Assembly: GCA_025934545.1 (NCBI GenBank)
Contig: JAICXV010000123.1
Span: 1 to 6,859 of the forward strand
Length of the DNA stretch: 6,859 nucleotides
Direction of reading: 5' to 3'
Origin: Verrucomicrobiia bacterium
GTDB lineage: Bacteria > Verrucomicrobiota > Verrucomicrobiia > Limisphaerales > Palsa-1400
Each line of letters opens with the position of its first letter. Positions within the stretch are counted from its first letter, which is position 1. Made by a program: the position numbers and the translations under genes. Shown piece by piece: positions 5,424-6,859 of the stretch. The notes under the pieces are model-generated. The model worked only from the letters and a program-made list of their open reading frames with translations, was not told where the DNA came from and ran no database searches.

Positions 5424-6859
5424 TTATTGGCCGCCGCGAACACCGCCGGAGTTACCGGTGCCGATGTTAAAGCTCGGCGTGGTGGTGGTTTGTTGCGCGG
5501 CTTGCAATTGGCGTTGGCTCAATGCGTCGGAGCTTTGCTGTTGAGCGCTGCGCTGGCTCGTCGTCATCGTCGTCGAGAACAAATCCTGGAGCACTTGCAC
5601 GACTTGTTGCGAGTCGGCATTTTCCAACGAGTAGACGTAAACTTTCTGTTTTCGTGCCGGATCGGCGTCGAGGTTTTCAATCATTTTTGCGATCTGTTCC
5701 AGCATGACTTTTGAAGCGGTCACGACAACGGAACCGGTCCGGCGATCGGCCACGGCGCTGACTTTGGCTTGTTTTTTCTGGCGCGCGCTCTCGTTGCCGG
5801 ATGAACCGGAGCTTGGTTGCGGCGGGCTAAAGAATGAAAAACGCGGCCGATTATTTTCGTCGGTTTTGTTGTCCTCACCAAACAGGTTGTTGAGAAGGTC
5901 TGCCATTTCCCCTGCATCCGCGTACTTCAAACGAAACACGCGCACGGCGCTGACATCCTCAATTGGTTGATCGACTTCTTTAACAACCTTTTCGATTGTC
6001 GCCATCAAATCGTCCGAGGCGCTGACGATAATGGAGTTGCTGTAGTCATCGGCCACCGCGGTGACCTTGTTGTTTCCACTGCCGCGGGTCGCGCTTGAGT
6101 CATGCGAGCTGCCCCTGTCTTCTTCACCTCCACCGCCGTAACGCATGCGGAAATAGTTGCGCGCCGCATCGCGAGCCGATTCAGCCGGAGTCGTAAAAAC
6201 ATCTTTGATAACAGTCGCGAGCGTTTTGGCATCTGCGTATTGCAACGCAAAAACGCGCACGGACGAAATGCTCGAAGAATCGAGTGCCTTGATGATTTCG
6301 GCAACGCGATGGATTTGCGTTTGCGTTCCAGTCATCACGATTGCATTACCTGCTTCGTTGGCGGTGAGCGTCGCGGTGCCGGGAACGAGCGAGGACAAGT
6401 CTTTGGCTAACTGCGCCGCATTGAGCGAATGCATCGGCAAAATTTGGGTGACGATGTTGTCGCTTTTTGGAATGTCATTCGGTTCCGAGCCGCTAAGCAC
6501 GGGGATGTCGCGTTTCTTCGCTTCGTCCTGGCTGATGATGGTGAGCATCCGGCCGTTGCGAAGCGCGGCCAGACCGTTCTTGGCGAGGATAGTGTTGAGC
6601 AGGTCGACGGCTTCCTGTTTGTTCAACGGTTGAGTGCTGATGATGTCGACTTTGCCCTTGAGGTCGGCCTCGGGAATAATGACGAACCCGGCGGCGTCGC
6701 TCAAATAATTCAACACTGTTTCAAGCGGCACGCCGCGAAAATTAAAACGCAGGCCGCGGTCAGTTTCGCCATGGACGGCGAGTTGGGGCGGAGCGGTTTT
6801 CGCGGGGGACGACTTTGCCGCGGGTTTTGCCCGAGCCGGCGCTGATTGTTCTGCCGCTG
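5424..6859 (-). CDS. Secretin N-terminal subunit (GspD-like N0 plus NolW modules), 5' end outside window
   Basis: This gene encodes the periplasmic ring part of an outer-membrane secretin of the type II secretion (GspD) kind, without the channel-forming domain. The frame is open to the right edge, giving 477 residues here. The GTG at 6731 is internal, because the frame upstream encodes an Ala/Pro/Lys-rich linker and then FNFRGVPLETVL, the first strand and helix of an N0 domain. Domains by residue from the window edge: linker 1-35, N0 36-120, NolW module 1 132-195 (ends IIKALD), module 2 198-297, module 3 303-399 (ends MIENLD), and half a module at 404-428 (VYVYSLENADSQQVVQVLQDLF). Residues 429-477 are a Gln/Ser/Thr/Gly-rich tail. 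Modules 2 and 3 are alike (FALQYADA / FRLKYADA; VTAVADD / VSAVADR) and contain Gly/Ser/Asn-rich loops. The gene ends with TAA, 18 bp before the gene for the secretin channel. A signal peptide is presumably encoded beyond the edge. The fold assignment is confident; placing it in T2SS rather than a type IV pilus is an inference. Confidence 0.9.
   Translation of the reverse strand, partial: AAEQSAPARAKPAAKSSPAKTAPPQLAVHGETDRGLRFNFRGVPLETVLNYLSDAAGFVIIPEADLKGKVDIISTQPLNKQEAVDLLNTILAKNGLAALRNGRMLTIISQDEAKKRDIPVLSGSEPNDIPKSDNIVTQILPMHSLNAAQLAKDLSSLVPGTATLTANEAGNAIVMTGTQTQIHRVAEIIKALDSSSISSVRVFALQYADAKTLATVIKDVFTTPAESARDAARNYFRMRYGGGGEEDRGSSHDSSATRGSGNNKVTAVADDYSNSIIVSASDDLMATIEKVVKEVDQPIEDVSAVRVFRLKYADAGEMADLLNNLFGEDNKTDENNRPRFSFFSPPQPSSGSSGNESARQKKQAKVSAVADRRTGSVVVTASKVMLEQIAKMIENLDADPARKQKVYVYSLENADSQQVVQVLQDLFSTTMTTSQRSAQQQSSDALSQRQLQAAQQTTTTPSFNIGTGNSGGVRGGQ

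Noticed and set aside
5501..5520. Possible sigma-54 promoter-like element (TTGCA/TGGC pieces)
   Set aside because: The -24 element does not match well and the site lies within the coding region of the N-terminal secretin gene; chance similarity is more likely.
6729..6731. GTG as the start of the N-terminal secretin gene
   Set aside because: The frame stays open upstream to the window edge and encodes the rest of the N0 first strand (RGLRFNFRG) plus an Ala/Pro-rich linker, so this GTG is an internal valine codon.

Overview
The window is one densely packed gene cluster read entirely from the minus strand, right to left. It holds five coding regions, two of which run off the window edges. In order of transcription they are: (1) the N-terminal (periplasmic ring) part of a type II-secretion-like secretin, open at the right edge; (2) a separate gene with its own signal peptide, carrying the outer-membrane channel part of the secretin; (3) a membrane-bound sensor histidine kinase; (4) an NtrC-family, sigma-54-dependent response regulator; (5) a GlcD/YdiJ-type FAD-linked oxidase, open at the left edge. 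Gaps are 18 bp and 14 bp between the first three genes. The next two junctions are both 4-bp GTGA overlaps. This spacing points to a single polycistronic message. No promoter, terminator, RNA gene, mobile element or CRISPR array was recognised, and no stretch over 300 bp lacks a gene.

The organism is a Gram-negative (diderm) bacterium of moderately high G+C content: it encodes an outer-membrane secretin with a Sec signal peptide. The make-up (a GspD-like secretin, a ZraS/NtrB-like kinase with an NtrC-like regulator, and a FAD-linked oxidase) would fit the Verrucomicrobiota/PVC group. That is a guess from general familiarity, not something the sequence proves.

The most unusual feature is the secretin. 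In one-piece GspD proteins the order is N0-N1-N2-N3-secretin. Here the chain is interrupted inside the last N (NolW-type) module: the first half of the module ends gene 1, and the second half begins gene 2 after a signal peptide and a Gly/Ser-rich linker. The two genes are in the same reading frame and only one TAA stop plus six codons separate them. Gene 1 also appears to carry one more complete NolW module than the E. coli-type protein.

How they may work together (inference): the two secretin proteins would be exported separately and assemble into one outer-membrane channel for protein secretion or pili. The kinase/regulator pair would sense an envelope signal and activate sigma-54 promoters, possibly including that of this cluster. 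The FAD oxidase is translationally coupled to the regulator, but its link to the secretin is unexplained.
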